Assembly: GCA_951230915.1 (NCBI GenBank)
Contig: OX579633.1
Location: 6,608,145-6,672,144, forward strand
Reading direction: 5' to 3'
Source: Antitrichia curtipendula
Lineage: Eukaryota > Streptophyta > Bryopsida > Hypnales > Leucodontaceae
DNA length: 64,000 nt
This document shows positions 43,759 through 53,749 of this stretch, in pieces. The position numbers and the translations under genes are program-made. The notes beneath the pieces were generated by a model. It saw only the letters and a program-made list of their open reading frames with translations. It searched no databases and was not told where the DNA came from. The number at the start of each line of letters is the position of its first letter. Within the stretch, counting starts at the first letter, position 1.

Positions 43759-44991
43759 TCAGCGCCAATTTTGAAATTCTTCTGGACGCAATTCTACTTG
43801 CGATGATTGGAAGTTTTGAAAAGCGACATTGGCAGCTTCAGGAGTCCACACTTCATTGCCATTTTCCAAGACCAAGCCCTGATCGGCAACCAAATTGGAG
43901 GCACTTTGAGTATCCGTACCTTGTAATTCGTCCCCTGGAGTAGGTGTTGGCGAATCATCTTGCTCTTGCTCTTCTTCACTGTCTGAAAAATCAACCACAG
44001 GAGAAGGTGGTGAATGCATGGGAGCCGGAGGAATCCTGTTTCTACTGGCTTGGCGTAGCTCTTTAGCATTCTCCAACGCTTCCCGATCTACTTCGGCTTG
44101 TTGCTCTGCCACATTGTTGTCATGTACGGTGATACGGCCACGCAGCTTTTTGAGTTCTTCGGTACACCGTAAGTTAAGATATTCCTCGACTTGTTTGGGG
44201 TCAGCTCCAGGCATTGTAAACAACGATAAGGCAGCCTAGTCTTGAAGAACTTGAGCCTTCTTCAAATTTGCAACAACCATCTCTGTAGCAGCTCTTGCTT
44301 AGGCTCTAATTGTAGACTCCCGTTGCTTTTGAAATTTTTGCTCTTCCTTCGCCATCTTCTGTCCCATTGGGCGGCCTCGCTTTCGTGACTTGGTCACTCT
44401 GCTCTGGTCGCTAGAAAATGGAGCATGAACACCCGGTTCTTGATTCTCTTGCCCTTGACACCCTAAACTCTAGCCGAATTCTACAACCCTACTCAGAGGT
44501 AGTGTTGATCTTGGTGACTTGACTGGAGGTGGTCTCCTAGCTTGTGTCTGGCATTGTTGCTGCTCTGCTGAAGTTTCCATCCATCTGGGGTGATCTTTCA
44601 ATATTGTCCAACAATGAAGAAACACAAAACTTTGTTGTTTAGGATGCTTCACCTTGTACAACTCAAGTGCCTTTTGTAACACCTCTTCAAGCGTAGTACT
44701 AGACTCCTTCACTACATAGCAATGACCATAAATTGCTACAAATTTGGCAACATCGTGTTTTAAATGGCCCTATTTTGTCTCTAGAGAACGATAAGGACAA
44801 TAATCATAGCTAGTAATCATGTTTGCGTTGTAGTGTTCTTCTATCCTCTTCCAATATGTATCCTTCCATTGGCCATTTCCTTGAATCGGATCTTGCAAAA
44901 TGTGAAGCACGCTAAAACAAAGCTGACACTCCTCCTCGTTGGAAAAGTTTTTTCTTTTCTTGCCACAAGAAGCTGAAGTCGTCATCGTCAT
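43759..44991 (-). pseudogene. Myb/NAM-associated-like (trihelix-type) gene with four in-frame stops
   Basis: A single minus-strand frame runs about 411 codons from Met at 44991 to the stop at 43759, broken only by TAG at 44770-44772, TAG at 44470-44472, TAA at 44299-44301 and TAG at 44236-44238, with no frameshift. The order matches plant Myb-like/NAM-associated proteins, a type also carried by PIF/Harbinger transposons. It has an N-terminal Myb-like helix region (FSNEEECQLCFSVLHILQDP, WKRIEEHYN), then RSLETK-stop-GHLKHDVAKF where a Trp is expected, then FVFLHCWTILKDHPRW, then a KRGRPMGQKMAKEE AT-hook-like element, a Lys/Gln-rich helix and an acidic C-terminal tail (DFSDSEEEQEQDD). Either a dead transposon accessory gene or a dead host gene. 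Confidence 0.75.
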
Positions 44992-46501
44992 GATGACCGC
45001 ACGATTCAACTTGGCGAGACGCTTTGAGGGACAGGCAAAAAGCCAAAAAATGCCGGAGCTAGGAGGTCTTTTGCCGAGACCGTGAAACTAGCGGATGCTC
45101 TAACAGTCGCGTTGGAGCCCGCATTTAATTAAAAATTGCTTTACAAACGGTAAAGTGCCGATACAGTCACTTTTGAAGGGTGCATTGCGGATGTTCTTAG
45201 CAAGCCAACTACTTTATTTGGAGAATGCAAAATCTGAAATTGATTGGATATAAGTATGGTCGCTTTAAGAACCCTTGCTTGTTACTTATTGCAAATCTCC
45301 ATGCTTATTCTTGGTTTCCTCATCTTCCTTTATAGGCCGCATGTGTGCTGATTTTGCTAAACCTACTGTCATAAATAGGTGCCTAGAACCAAAAACTTTG
45401 AAAAATCATAACTAATTCAATATTGCTTGGAAAATTATGAAACCACTTTTGTCAGATGCCGCATCCATTTATCTTTCTCTGTAAAATACGCAAAAAATCT
45501 TACGGTCTACAGAAGCCTATGAAAAAGGTGGAACAGCCCGTAAATGGTCCCTTTTAGAGCATTCTACTTTACTGAGGAAATTTTGCTATTGAAGAGTGAT
45601 CAACAGGAATACATGGATGTGCCAATTTGGTTTTCAAGCTGTAGAGTGAGATTTCGTTGATGTCTCCGTACTTGACTTAAAGGAAATGGTTGTTCCTTCA
45701 TTGCAAAACAGGCTTCATCACACGATCAACGGATATTCCCGCTCTTCAGTTTCTAATTCCGCAAAATTTGAACGTTTTGAAACGTAATTCGATCTCCGTA
45801 CGTGGACTGAAGAACGGAGTCATTAGAAATTGAGTTGAAAGAACCGCGGTGCTCAAAAGACAATCGAAACTGATGAGAATTGGAACATTCCATTTGCGGA
45901 TGGTCAAAGATAGGGCGATGCTTGCTGTTCATGGCGAAGAATGAGGGGAGCTGTTTACCAGGTGAGGTCTTTCAACATAGGAAGAGTTTGAGGGAATAGC
46001 GGGAGAGAAACTATAGACGGAGGACCTGCAATTGTGCCAGTGAAGCATTGGCCTTGTCTGATGTTCAGAGGTGACGAAATTTTCTAGCTGTAACTTGGAG
46101 TGGAACCAGGGTGCATCGCACATGCCACTTAATGGAAAATACCGGCATTGTGATATTTCAAGAAAAGCTCTAGGCACAAGCCTAAAATGAGGTGCGTTGT
46201 GGCCTCCTTGGTCTTCCCTTTTGTTGAATTCCAATGATGAGTAGTTTTAGAAATGCTTTTTTGATGATACCTCTGAAAATTGAAATAACCAAAGTAAATC
46301 AGTGAAGAAGGGGATTGGATAGCTGTGAGCCTGGGTCAATGTTTAGGTCAATTCCTTACAAGTCGGGGATCTTGGAGATGAGCCTCTAGATGTTTCGAGT
46401 GCTGTAGTGCCTTCCTTACAGGAGATTTTCCATAATTTTCTTGCCTTGAAAATCAACTCTGTAAGCGCATCGGATGATCATGCCCTTGATGATTCTGTTA
46501 A
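44992..46501. other. intergenic DNA; weak dispersed repeat at 45380-45550
   Basis: The segment 'aataggtgcctagaacc...actttgaaaaatcataacta' at 45375-45420 and the following ~150 bases resemble 47755-47965. The minus frame 45929-46234 has no recognisable product. Otherwise nothing was identified. Confidence 0.4.
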
Positions 46502-46647
46502 TAACATTGTATCTTTCAATTTATAATAGCCATTTTATAGCTATCTGTAGCGAAGCGATGGTAGCTATTGCCACAGCTGATTTTGAGTCGTCAAATGGCG
46601 TTGGGAATTCGTTAAAGGAAATTGTTAATGAACCATTGTTTTGTCAC

Positions 46648-46862
46648 ATAACCGGTTGTTGACTTTTCAACTGTAACGTGGCACCGTCCTATTAGGTAGC
46701 CGTCACCATTACCATCACAAGTTGCAACTCATAACCTTCTTTCCTTTCAACTTGCTTCCCACACCCTTGGATTATGAAGATCAAAGGTTGTGATTGAAAA
46801 GTGAACAACCGGTTATGTCCGATAACCTACTCGCCGCTACCGCGGCTCGTCGGTTATCTAAT
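46648..46862. mobile_element. insertion with ATAACCGGTTGTT foldback ends, plus adjoining hairpin
   Basis: This segment is absent from the duplicate (compare 48690-48700). It begins ataaccggttgttgactttt, and the complement of 46790-46816 reads ataaccggttgttcactttt. A second small hairpin (gataacc ... ggttatc, GC-rich loop tactcgccgctaccgcggct) fills 46821-46858. The superfamily is unclear. Confidence 0.65.
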
Positions 46863-46993
46863 ACGTATCCGTGTTGGAGTGATGATATTGGTGTCTTCTA
46901 GTGGACATATGCAGTCTAATTCCCGTTGGCTGGAGGCCGTGGAGTAAGCCGTTAAGACATCTGCAAATTCTACCGCTCCTCTAGCTTGTTGTT

Positions 46994-47945
46994 AATATAG
47001 GAGGAGGCTCGAAAACAGTTTGGACATTAAGAACCACCCCTAAAGAAGTGCCCCAAATAGTGCAGAAATGGAAGTGACTTTGTGTGGTGAGAAACTGCCA
47101 TCCCATGTGAGGTTTTAAGCTATTGAACACGTGACATGGTTCACCATCATGTGTGATTTTGCTCATAATAAAGTTCTGAATTTGGTGAGGTCTGCAAAAT
47201 AGCATTGAAATGTCAAAAAATAGCAAAAAAACACATCTGAGCTTGAATGTTGAGATTTTGAACTTCGAATTGCTCCCAAACATTCAAAACAACTTGAATC
47301 GACATGAAAATTTTACCACAATAACTAGACTGCAAGGGGAACATAATCCAACAAATTTTGTTGAAAACAAACATTAGATGGAGTAGATACAAGCCCCCAA
47401 AGTTGCAGCTATCAAATGCAGTTTGGTGGACTCAAATTGAACCAGTGAACTTTGATTGGCTTCCAAAAAATCATTACATCTTGGATTGATCTGAAAATTT
47501 TATCACACAAACTAGAAGAGAGAGCGCAACTCTATCAACAAGTTTTATTGAACTCGGACATCGGATGCAAAAGTTACAGCACTTTGAAATGGACTTGAAA
47601 CTATGTGAAGAAACCTTGGGGCGTTTAGGGTTTGCAATAAATTTTGATTTACAAATGGGGATTGAATTGAACGAAAACGTACAAGGGATCATTATTAAAC
47701 TCATTGGCTCCATTAAAAGGCATGTTCTGATTCATCACAGTTGCACCTATGAGCATTAATAGGGACCTAGGCACCTTAGACTTTGAAAAATCATATCTTA
47801 CTCATTCCAAGTCAGAAAATTAAAATTAAAATTTTTAAAGTTGTGTTTCTCATTTCTCTTTCTCTCACAAAAATATAAAAATTGGTCCACCCAATTCTGC
47901 ACAGGAGTCTTTCTTCCCTTAGATGAGCACTTTCTGAGTCTTCTA
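46994..47945. mobile_element. ~950-bp insertion present only in duplication unit 1
   Basis: Unit 2 runs directly from 'cgttgttaac' into 'gagctgcgcag' (48822-48846), whereas unit 1 has about 950 extra bases between the corresponding points. No clear inverted ends or protein. Part of it (47755-47945) resembles 45375-45550. It could equally be a deletion in unit 2. Confidence 0.45.
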
Positions 47946-48302
47946 CGTATGAGCTGCGCAGCTCGCCTTCAGTCTAACTTTGTATTTTTCAGATAAAGGA
48001 AGAGGAGCACTGGCTATTTTGTGATGAGCAGATTCGTCTCTTCTATGTAGATCAAGGTATGTTGTCGGTCATCTTCTGTTTTTCTGTGTCGTTCACATCG
48101 ATCAGAGTTGCCAAATTCATTCCTCTGTTTATTTGACATCGTAAAGATGAATCCACAGTAATCTATTTCAGCAAAGATCTGTTCATTTTCTATCTCTTTT
48201 TTACAGTAAATCAAATCGTTCAGTTTTGCTAATAAGAATGTAGTATCTTTCAATTTATAGTAGTCATTTTATAGCCATCTGTGACGAAGCGATGTTAGTG
48301 AT

Positions 48303-48588
48303 CAGGGCTTTTATTTTCATTTTTTTATGAAGTGCCAAAGTGTTAATATAAAATGTTATAGTGGTGTTCCAAATTTCAACGTTCATCCATATATTGGATA
48401 GAAAATATCACATTAGCACATATCACATGTCTGTAATTTTGTTTTCATCCACAACCTGCCGATTTCATCCAAGAATTTTTTTAATTCTAATTTTTTAGTC
48501 AAAAACTTCACGATTTGTTGTCATTTTTTAGCCAAATGATTTTTTTCTGGTGCAATTTGACACCAGAAAGCCAAAAGAAAAAGCCCTG
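48303..48588 (+). mobile_element. hAT-type MITE (286 bp), copy 1, with paralogous empty site
   Basis: It starts CAGGGCTTTTATTTTCATTT and ends AAAAGCCCTG. Flanks are ttagtgat (48295-48302) and gtagctat (48589-48596), a diverged 8-bp duplication. The paralogous sequence at 46551-46572 reads gcgatg-gtagctat-tgcc, exactly the pre-insertion state. An 8-bp duplication and CAGGG-type ends identify hAT. Non-coding. Confidence 0.92.
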
Positions 48589-49122
48589 GTAGCTATTGCC
48601 ACAGCTGATATTTGAGTCGTCACGAATTAAAGTATCGGCGGCATCTGGCGTTGGGAATTCGTTAAAGGAAATTGTTAATGAACCATTATTTTGACACGTA
48701 TCTGTGTTGGAGTGATGATATTGGTATCTTCTAGTGGACATACGCTGTCTAATTCCCGTTAGCTGGAGGACGTGTAATAAGTCATCTGGAAATTCCCTAA
48801 ATTCTACTGGCCCTCTGACTCGTTGTTAACACGAGCTGCGCAGCTCACCTTCAGTCTTTGTATTCTTCAGATGAAGGAAGAGAAGCATTGACTATTTTGT
48901 GATGAGCAGATTCGTCTCTTCTTATGCAGATCCAAGGCATGTTGTCGGTCATCTTCTGTTTTCCTGTGTCGTTTACATCGATCAGAGTAGCCAAATGTCA
49001 CTCCTCTGTTTATTTGACATCGTCAAGATGAATCCACAGTAATCTATTTCAGCAAAGATCTGTTCATTTGCTATCTCTTTGTGACAGTAAATCAAATCGT
49101 CTCAGTTTTGCTAATGAGAATG

Positions 49123-50249
49123 TAAGACCTGTACATTGTAGTTCGACTGGAGGTTTAGGTTCTCAATGCGTTTCATGCGAGCCCATGGGTGCAATCCAGA
49201 AGAAGAGAGCTGGTAGTCGGAAGATATCGAGTGACTTACTAACACCCAAGGAATGCAGACTTTTGCAGCACTTTTTTTTCGTTGGATTTCAGCTGGAACC
49301 TTAACTTTTGCATCAAGGAGTACTAGTTGAAGATCAAATATCTCTGAATTAGGCCATAAATAAAGACTGGAAAATGGCGGTTCTGGCACCATGCAGGTGA
49401 TGATTCGACCAACGAGCTCAGTTATATCGGCCATTTTAGGGGTGGAATTGTGAAGGTGTGCGACGTGTATGACCAATTGTTTCACATTGGTCGGGCGCCC
49501 ACATCTACAATATCCGAGTGGCAAGTACACGAGCTTAATTAGATAATCTTGCAAGAGTACATATGCAAGAGCAACTATTTCTTCGAGGAATCAGAGCAGG
49601 TACACAATTATTACATTAGAAGCTCCACAGCTTTTTATCTTACTGAGGCAGGGACGATGATAGTAACTGATTGATAAATTCAAATGATAGTAACTGACTG
49701 ATGAATTCAAATGAGCTTTAAAAGAACTGACTGATAGACACATTCATAATAATTTGCGGTGGGCATGATTTGATCAAGCAGCAAGAGTTTAGCTTCACCA
49801 TTCAAAGTGTCAATGTATAATTCTTGTGACTACTAGGCTAGTGGGTTGTGTTATTTGCTTGTGATAAATTTGGAAGGGAAGACATTTCTCAAAAACTAGC
49901 ATCGTCACGTCTGGGCAATACGGTATGCTGAATGTGGCATACCAAGAGTGGTGTCAAAAACAGTGTACATTCCAAATGCTACGGACGGATGATATTCTAC
50001 TAGAAGAATGTAACGATATGCCCTCTGCAGGGAGTGTGGGAATATGGTCAGTAAAACCGTGCACTACGATTCATGGCGGGTACTCCAATTTGAGGCTATC
50101 ACTGAGATTTTTATCTGGACATCATCATGAGTCAGGACTTTCTCAAGTGAAGCTTTCCTTGTTTATTTATTTATTCTTAAAAATAAATTAGAACGCAATT
50201 GAAAGAAAATCCATTGCAAATAAAAACCTCCTCAGCGCAAGGAATGTCA
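49123..50249 (+). other. unrecognised region with possible coding remnants
   Basis: Around 49430-49608 the plus frame reads YIGHFRGGIVKVCDVYDQLF, then a stop, then EYICKSNYFFEESEQ before GTACAC, which looks protein-like. 49925-50191 is open for 88 codons (EWCQKQCTFQML, WSVKPCTTIHGGYSN). The opposite strand at 49111-49554 is also open. No family is recognised. It may be a gene fragment captured with the duplicated segment. Confidence 0.25.
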
Positions 50250-50257
50250 GTTATTTG

Positions 50258-50545
50258 CAATGTTTTTTTTTTCATTTTCTATGAAGTGGCGAAGTGGCGA
50301 TATTAAATGTTATGGTGGTGCTCCAAGTTTCAACATTCATCCAAGTGTTGTATAGAAAATGTGATACTACGTATTTATAATTCTATTTTCATTCACAATG
50401 CAGCAATTTCATCCAAGATTTTTCTTGAATTTGAAGGTTTTTGGCGATTTCATCCAAAATTTTACTAAAAATTTCCTATAGGCTTGGTGCTAGGTCAAAA
50501 ATTTTGGTGCAATTTTGCACCAAATCGCCGGAAAAAAAAACACTG
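50258..50545 (+). mobile_element. hAT-type MITE (288 bp), copy 2, perfect 8-bp duplication
   Basis: It begins caatgttttttttttcattt and ends ccggaaaaaaaaacactg. It is flanked by gttatttg on both sides (50250-50257 and 50546-50553). The interior matches copy 1 ('atgaagtggcgaagtgg', 'gttatggtggtgctccaagt', 'tttcatccaaga', 'gtgcaattttgcacca'). Confidence 0.93.
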
Positions 50546-50553
50546 GTTATTTG

Positions 50554-51837
50554 GATTAATTAATTATCACCGTGACACATTTTGTTCATCATCTAGAATA
50601 TGAACTTTGGGGGTGCTCGGGGAAAAGCATTTTGACTGCAGATGAACTGGATTTCTTTGCAAGATAGTCTATTTTTGTTGACCGGTATCCATGAAGGTGG
50701 CAGATTGTTTGCAGTAACTTACCGGGACTCCATTGCTAGCTGAAAGCATCTTTCGACAGGACCGTCTATCTATCCAACGATAGCAATCAATAGCAGAATG
50801 TAAGTGGAAAGGACTGAATGGCTTGTGAAGTAGCAGCTAAAGTATTCTCTCACAAAATCTTTTCAATCAGTTTGTCCAGGTCACTAATTACAACCTGCTT
50901 GCAAAATGGGACCCTGAAAATTCTTGATTAAAATGTCCATCACCTGAACATGAGAGCCTCGAGTCAATTTTGGTTAACACTCATAACTAGCAAAAGGGAT
51001 CCCTGCCTCATTGGTAAACAATGTTATGGTACAGGTAGCTTCAAAGTACAAATATGGAGGAGGATACGGTACGGCGTACCTTACACATGATCTCAACGTG
51101 CAAGAAGGTCAGTTGGATAGCCTGTGATTTGCAGCCGTATAGATGTAATACGTATTTCAGTTTTCCTGAGAAGGTTAAGTACGTACGTGAAGCCTCGACT
51201 GGTTGGCCAGCTGCATCCGCGCAGTGTTCGATCTCCCTAGCAGCTTTTAATCTGTTTTGACGCAGCCGCCCCCAAAACATGCCTGGCTTTCGCTGTAAAT
51301 GTACTTACAGTATCATCCCATTCGAAACTTACAATTACTGCAGCTCATGATTCATTTTCCACTTTTTCTTACAATTCCTTTCCTGAGTGCTACTGTGGTC
51401 CTGTGCATATCAGTGGTTACTTACTTGCAGGCTCACTGAGAGCTCGCTTTCCGAAGTTGCCTAGCTAGCTAGCTAGCGTCGTCCTTTGATGAAGAGCTAG
51501 CTAGTGTCCCGTTTTCTTCTACGCAGTTGAAAACGCCCAGCTTCGCATGAGTCTTCTCTTCACCTGATTTGAGGAATCCTCTGCCCAGGTAAGGTAAGTA
51601 CTGTACTCCGCCATCTACGTAAGTACATACACGCGTGCCTGCCCACCGTCAGTCCGTCACCCCTTCGACCTCACCCGGAGCGTGTTAATGCGTGGAAGGC
51701 CTACACTACCTTAACCTCATTCAATACAACTTGCTGGGTATTTTTTTATAATTTTAAACTATTATTTTGATTCATTCGTTATTTACATTTTTCTACTAAA
51801 GCATGTAATATTGCACACATAAGATTGTAACTGTATA
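50554..51837. other. intergenic DNA of moderate GC, nothing recognised
   Basis: Frames 51041-51280 and 51054-51260 overlap on opposite strands and resemble nothing. A ctagctagctagctag run lies at 51463-51478. This might be a gene flank, but no exon was seen. Confidence 0.35.
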
Positions 51838-52109
51838 AGGTGGGTACACCCAAAACCGCCACTTTTTGCTACTGAGCCTAGTTACTACTATTAGATTGGT
51901 GAAATTTTCATATATTCTTGTTGGCAAGTGAAAGGAGGTTCCAACACACCAGAGAACGTGACATTTGGACATTGTATGCAAAAGTTATTAAGGGTCAAAT
52001 TTTGTTTCTGAAAGCGCTCCATCCAAATAGGTACATAACTGATTTTCGAAATGTACGTAGCCTGTAGATGGCGCTTTAAGGTCAGGTGCCATTTTGGGGG
52101 TGCCTACCT
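51838..52109. mobile_element. MITE with AGGTGGGTAC ends, TA flanks (272 bp)
   Basis: The left end (aggtgggtacacccaaaacc) and the complement of the right end (aggtaggcacccccaaaatg) pair over about 26 bases. TA flanks both sides (51836-51837, 52110-52111), suggesting a Tc1/mariner-like element. The interior is shared with 2710-2870 ('ttcttgttggcaagtgaaag'). Confidence 0.65.
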
Positions 52110-52143
52110 TAAGTTAACCTGGAGAGGATGTTAACGCAGTAAC

Positions 52144-52458
52144 CAGGGCTTTCTTTTTGGCTGTCTAGTGCCAGATTGCACTAGAAAAATAATTTGGTTA
52201 AAAAATGGCAAAAATTGTGACATTTTTTGTCAGAATACTTCGAATTAAGGAAAAAATTTGGATGAAATAGCCAAATTGTGGATGGAAATAGAATGAGAGA
52301 CATGTGATATTTTCTATCCAATATGAGGATATGTTATGGAGGAGCTCCAAATTTCATCCTCACATAAAAATGAAAAAATTTGGAGCTCCTCCATAACATT
52401 TTATATCACCATTTTGGCATTTTATAAAAAATGAAAAAAAAAAAAAAAAAAAGCCATG
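52144..52458 (-). mobile_element. hAT-type MITE (315 bp), copy 3, inverted, perfect 8-bp duplication
   Basis: It begins cagggctttctttttggctg and ends aaaaaaagccatg. It is flanked by gcagtaac on both sides (52136-52143 and 52459-52466). The interior matches copies 1 and 2 in reverse. The centre (52325-52405) also holds a perfect local palindrome, ggagctccaaattt / aaatttggagctcc. Confidence 0.92.
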
Positions 52459-52479
52459 GCAGTAACAATTTTGGTCTCC

Positions 52480-52920
52480 CCATCTCTTTCGATCAATGGC
52501 CTTGGTCATCTTTTTATGGTAGAACCACCTATTATCAACCAGGTATCCATGTCCAGCTATTTCCAACCAAGGTTTGAACAGTTTTCCAACCAAAGTTTGG
52601 AAATGTGATTTTTCTCCTTTGCAAGATTGGAACTATAAAGTCATGACATATGTTTTGATGTAGTGAGCAAGAAATTAGGAAGTAGTGAACAGGAAAGCAG
52701 TTATGGAATGATTGGAATTGGAAGACACTATATATTGGGTATGGGTTGATGCCAACTTTTGGTTTCCAAAATTCATAGTAATTTGGATTTAAGGAAAAAA
52801 ATCATGAAAAATTGGCAATGTCCGTCATTTCTATCTTTCTACAAGGTAATAAATTTACATTGCATTCTACTTCTCCTGAACATGTGTGGGATCACTTAAG
52901 TGGTCGACTATGGGTGGTTT
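52480..52920. repeat. dispersed repeat, diverged copy of 11900-12450
   Basis: Blocks are shared in order with the first copy: 'aaagtcatgacatatgt', 'aggaagtagtgaacagga', 'gaatgattggaattggaag', 'tttggtttccaaaattcata' and 'cacttaagtggtcg'. No coding region. Confidence 0.55.
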
Positions 52921-53563
52921 TATCATATGATCGACTTCCAGTGCATAATATTTGGACATGAACAAATCCTGATTTCTTTAAAACTAGTTAAGGGTGAAAT
53001 TTTAGTACTACTGAATTCTAGAAGGCTGCTTGAATATTGTGTACGCTTTGAGGAAGTGATATTTAATATATTTGCAAGTTTTGATAGGACAATCAAACTT
53101 TGAGAGATGTTTTTCTCAAATGTAACTATCAATGTTTAACTCTTAAAGATCCATGTGTTAGAAATTGACAAATATTTTCACTAAAATGCCCCCCAAATGG
53201 ACTATTAATCAATTTTTATTCAATTTTTAAGATTTATAACAATAGGATCTTATTCTCAACTAATATTAGAGTTCCATATAAAAACTTTGGGGCATGAGTG
53301 CAATGTATGTGTGAGAACAAAGCTTGCAAAGTGGAACAAAATGGTTTTTTTTCAAGACTATCTATGCTTTTGACAATATTGCCTATTAGACTTTTAACTC
53401 TTAACTCAAATTTTATTTGCAAGAAGGATTTAGGGACTTCATATTTGAGTAGAGCATTAAATTAGGAAGAAGTATTCAAATTTTCAAATGAAAATGATGC
53501 TTTTCTCCCCGCTATTCTCTTCTTGGTCAAATAGGAGTTAAAACAAACACAAGCATAATTCTT
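52921..53563. other. AT-rich intergenic DNA, nothing recognised
   Basis: Only short frames on both strands, none recognisable. Confidence 0.4.
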
Positions 53564-53638
53564 TTTTTCTAACTTTGTATATATATATATATATATATAA
53601 TTTTTTTAAATATTTTTATATATACAAAGTTAGAAAAA
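53564..53638. repeat. AT-rich hairpin around a (TA)n run
   Basis: Arms tttttctaactttgtatata and its complement (ending caaagttagaaaaa) flank an alternating TA tract, giving perfect pairing over about 22 bases each side. Confidence 0.75.
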
Positions 53639-53749
53639 TAAGGTTACAACTTGATGATAGCACGTGGCATTTTAATTGATGATAAGCATATTACTAAAAT
53701 GGAGTGCAAGAATAAAGAAACACAATCAATACATTTGAGTTCATTCAAC

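Larger units (their letters stand above)
46502..49122 (+). repeat. segmental tandem duplication (two units) with later insertions
   Basis: Unit 1 is block A (46502-46993) plus block B (47951-48241). Unit 2 is block A' (48241-48833) plus block B' (48833-49122). A and A' share 'atctttcaatttataatag', 'gtagctattgccacagctga', 'aaaggaaattgttaatgaac' and 'ttggagtgatgatattgg'. B and B' share 'gagctgcgcagctc', 'gtgatgagcagattcgtctc' and 'ttcagcaaagatctgttcat' at about 90% identity. Unit 1 has two extra segments (46648-46862 and about 46994-47945) and unit 2 has one (48303-48588), so each unit shows where the other was invaded. Confidence 0.85.

Noticed and set aside
49111..49554. 147-codon minus-strand frame beside the duplication
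   Set aside because: The plus strand of the same interval reads as more protein-like. The minus frame has no recognisable motif and spans the end of the duplicated block.
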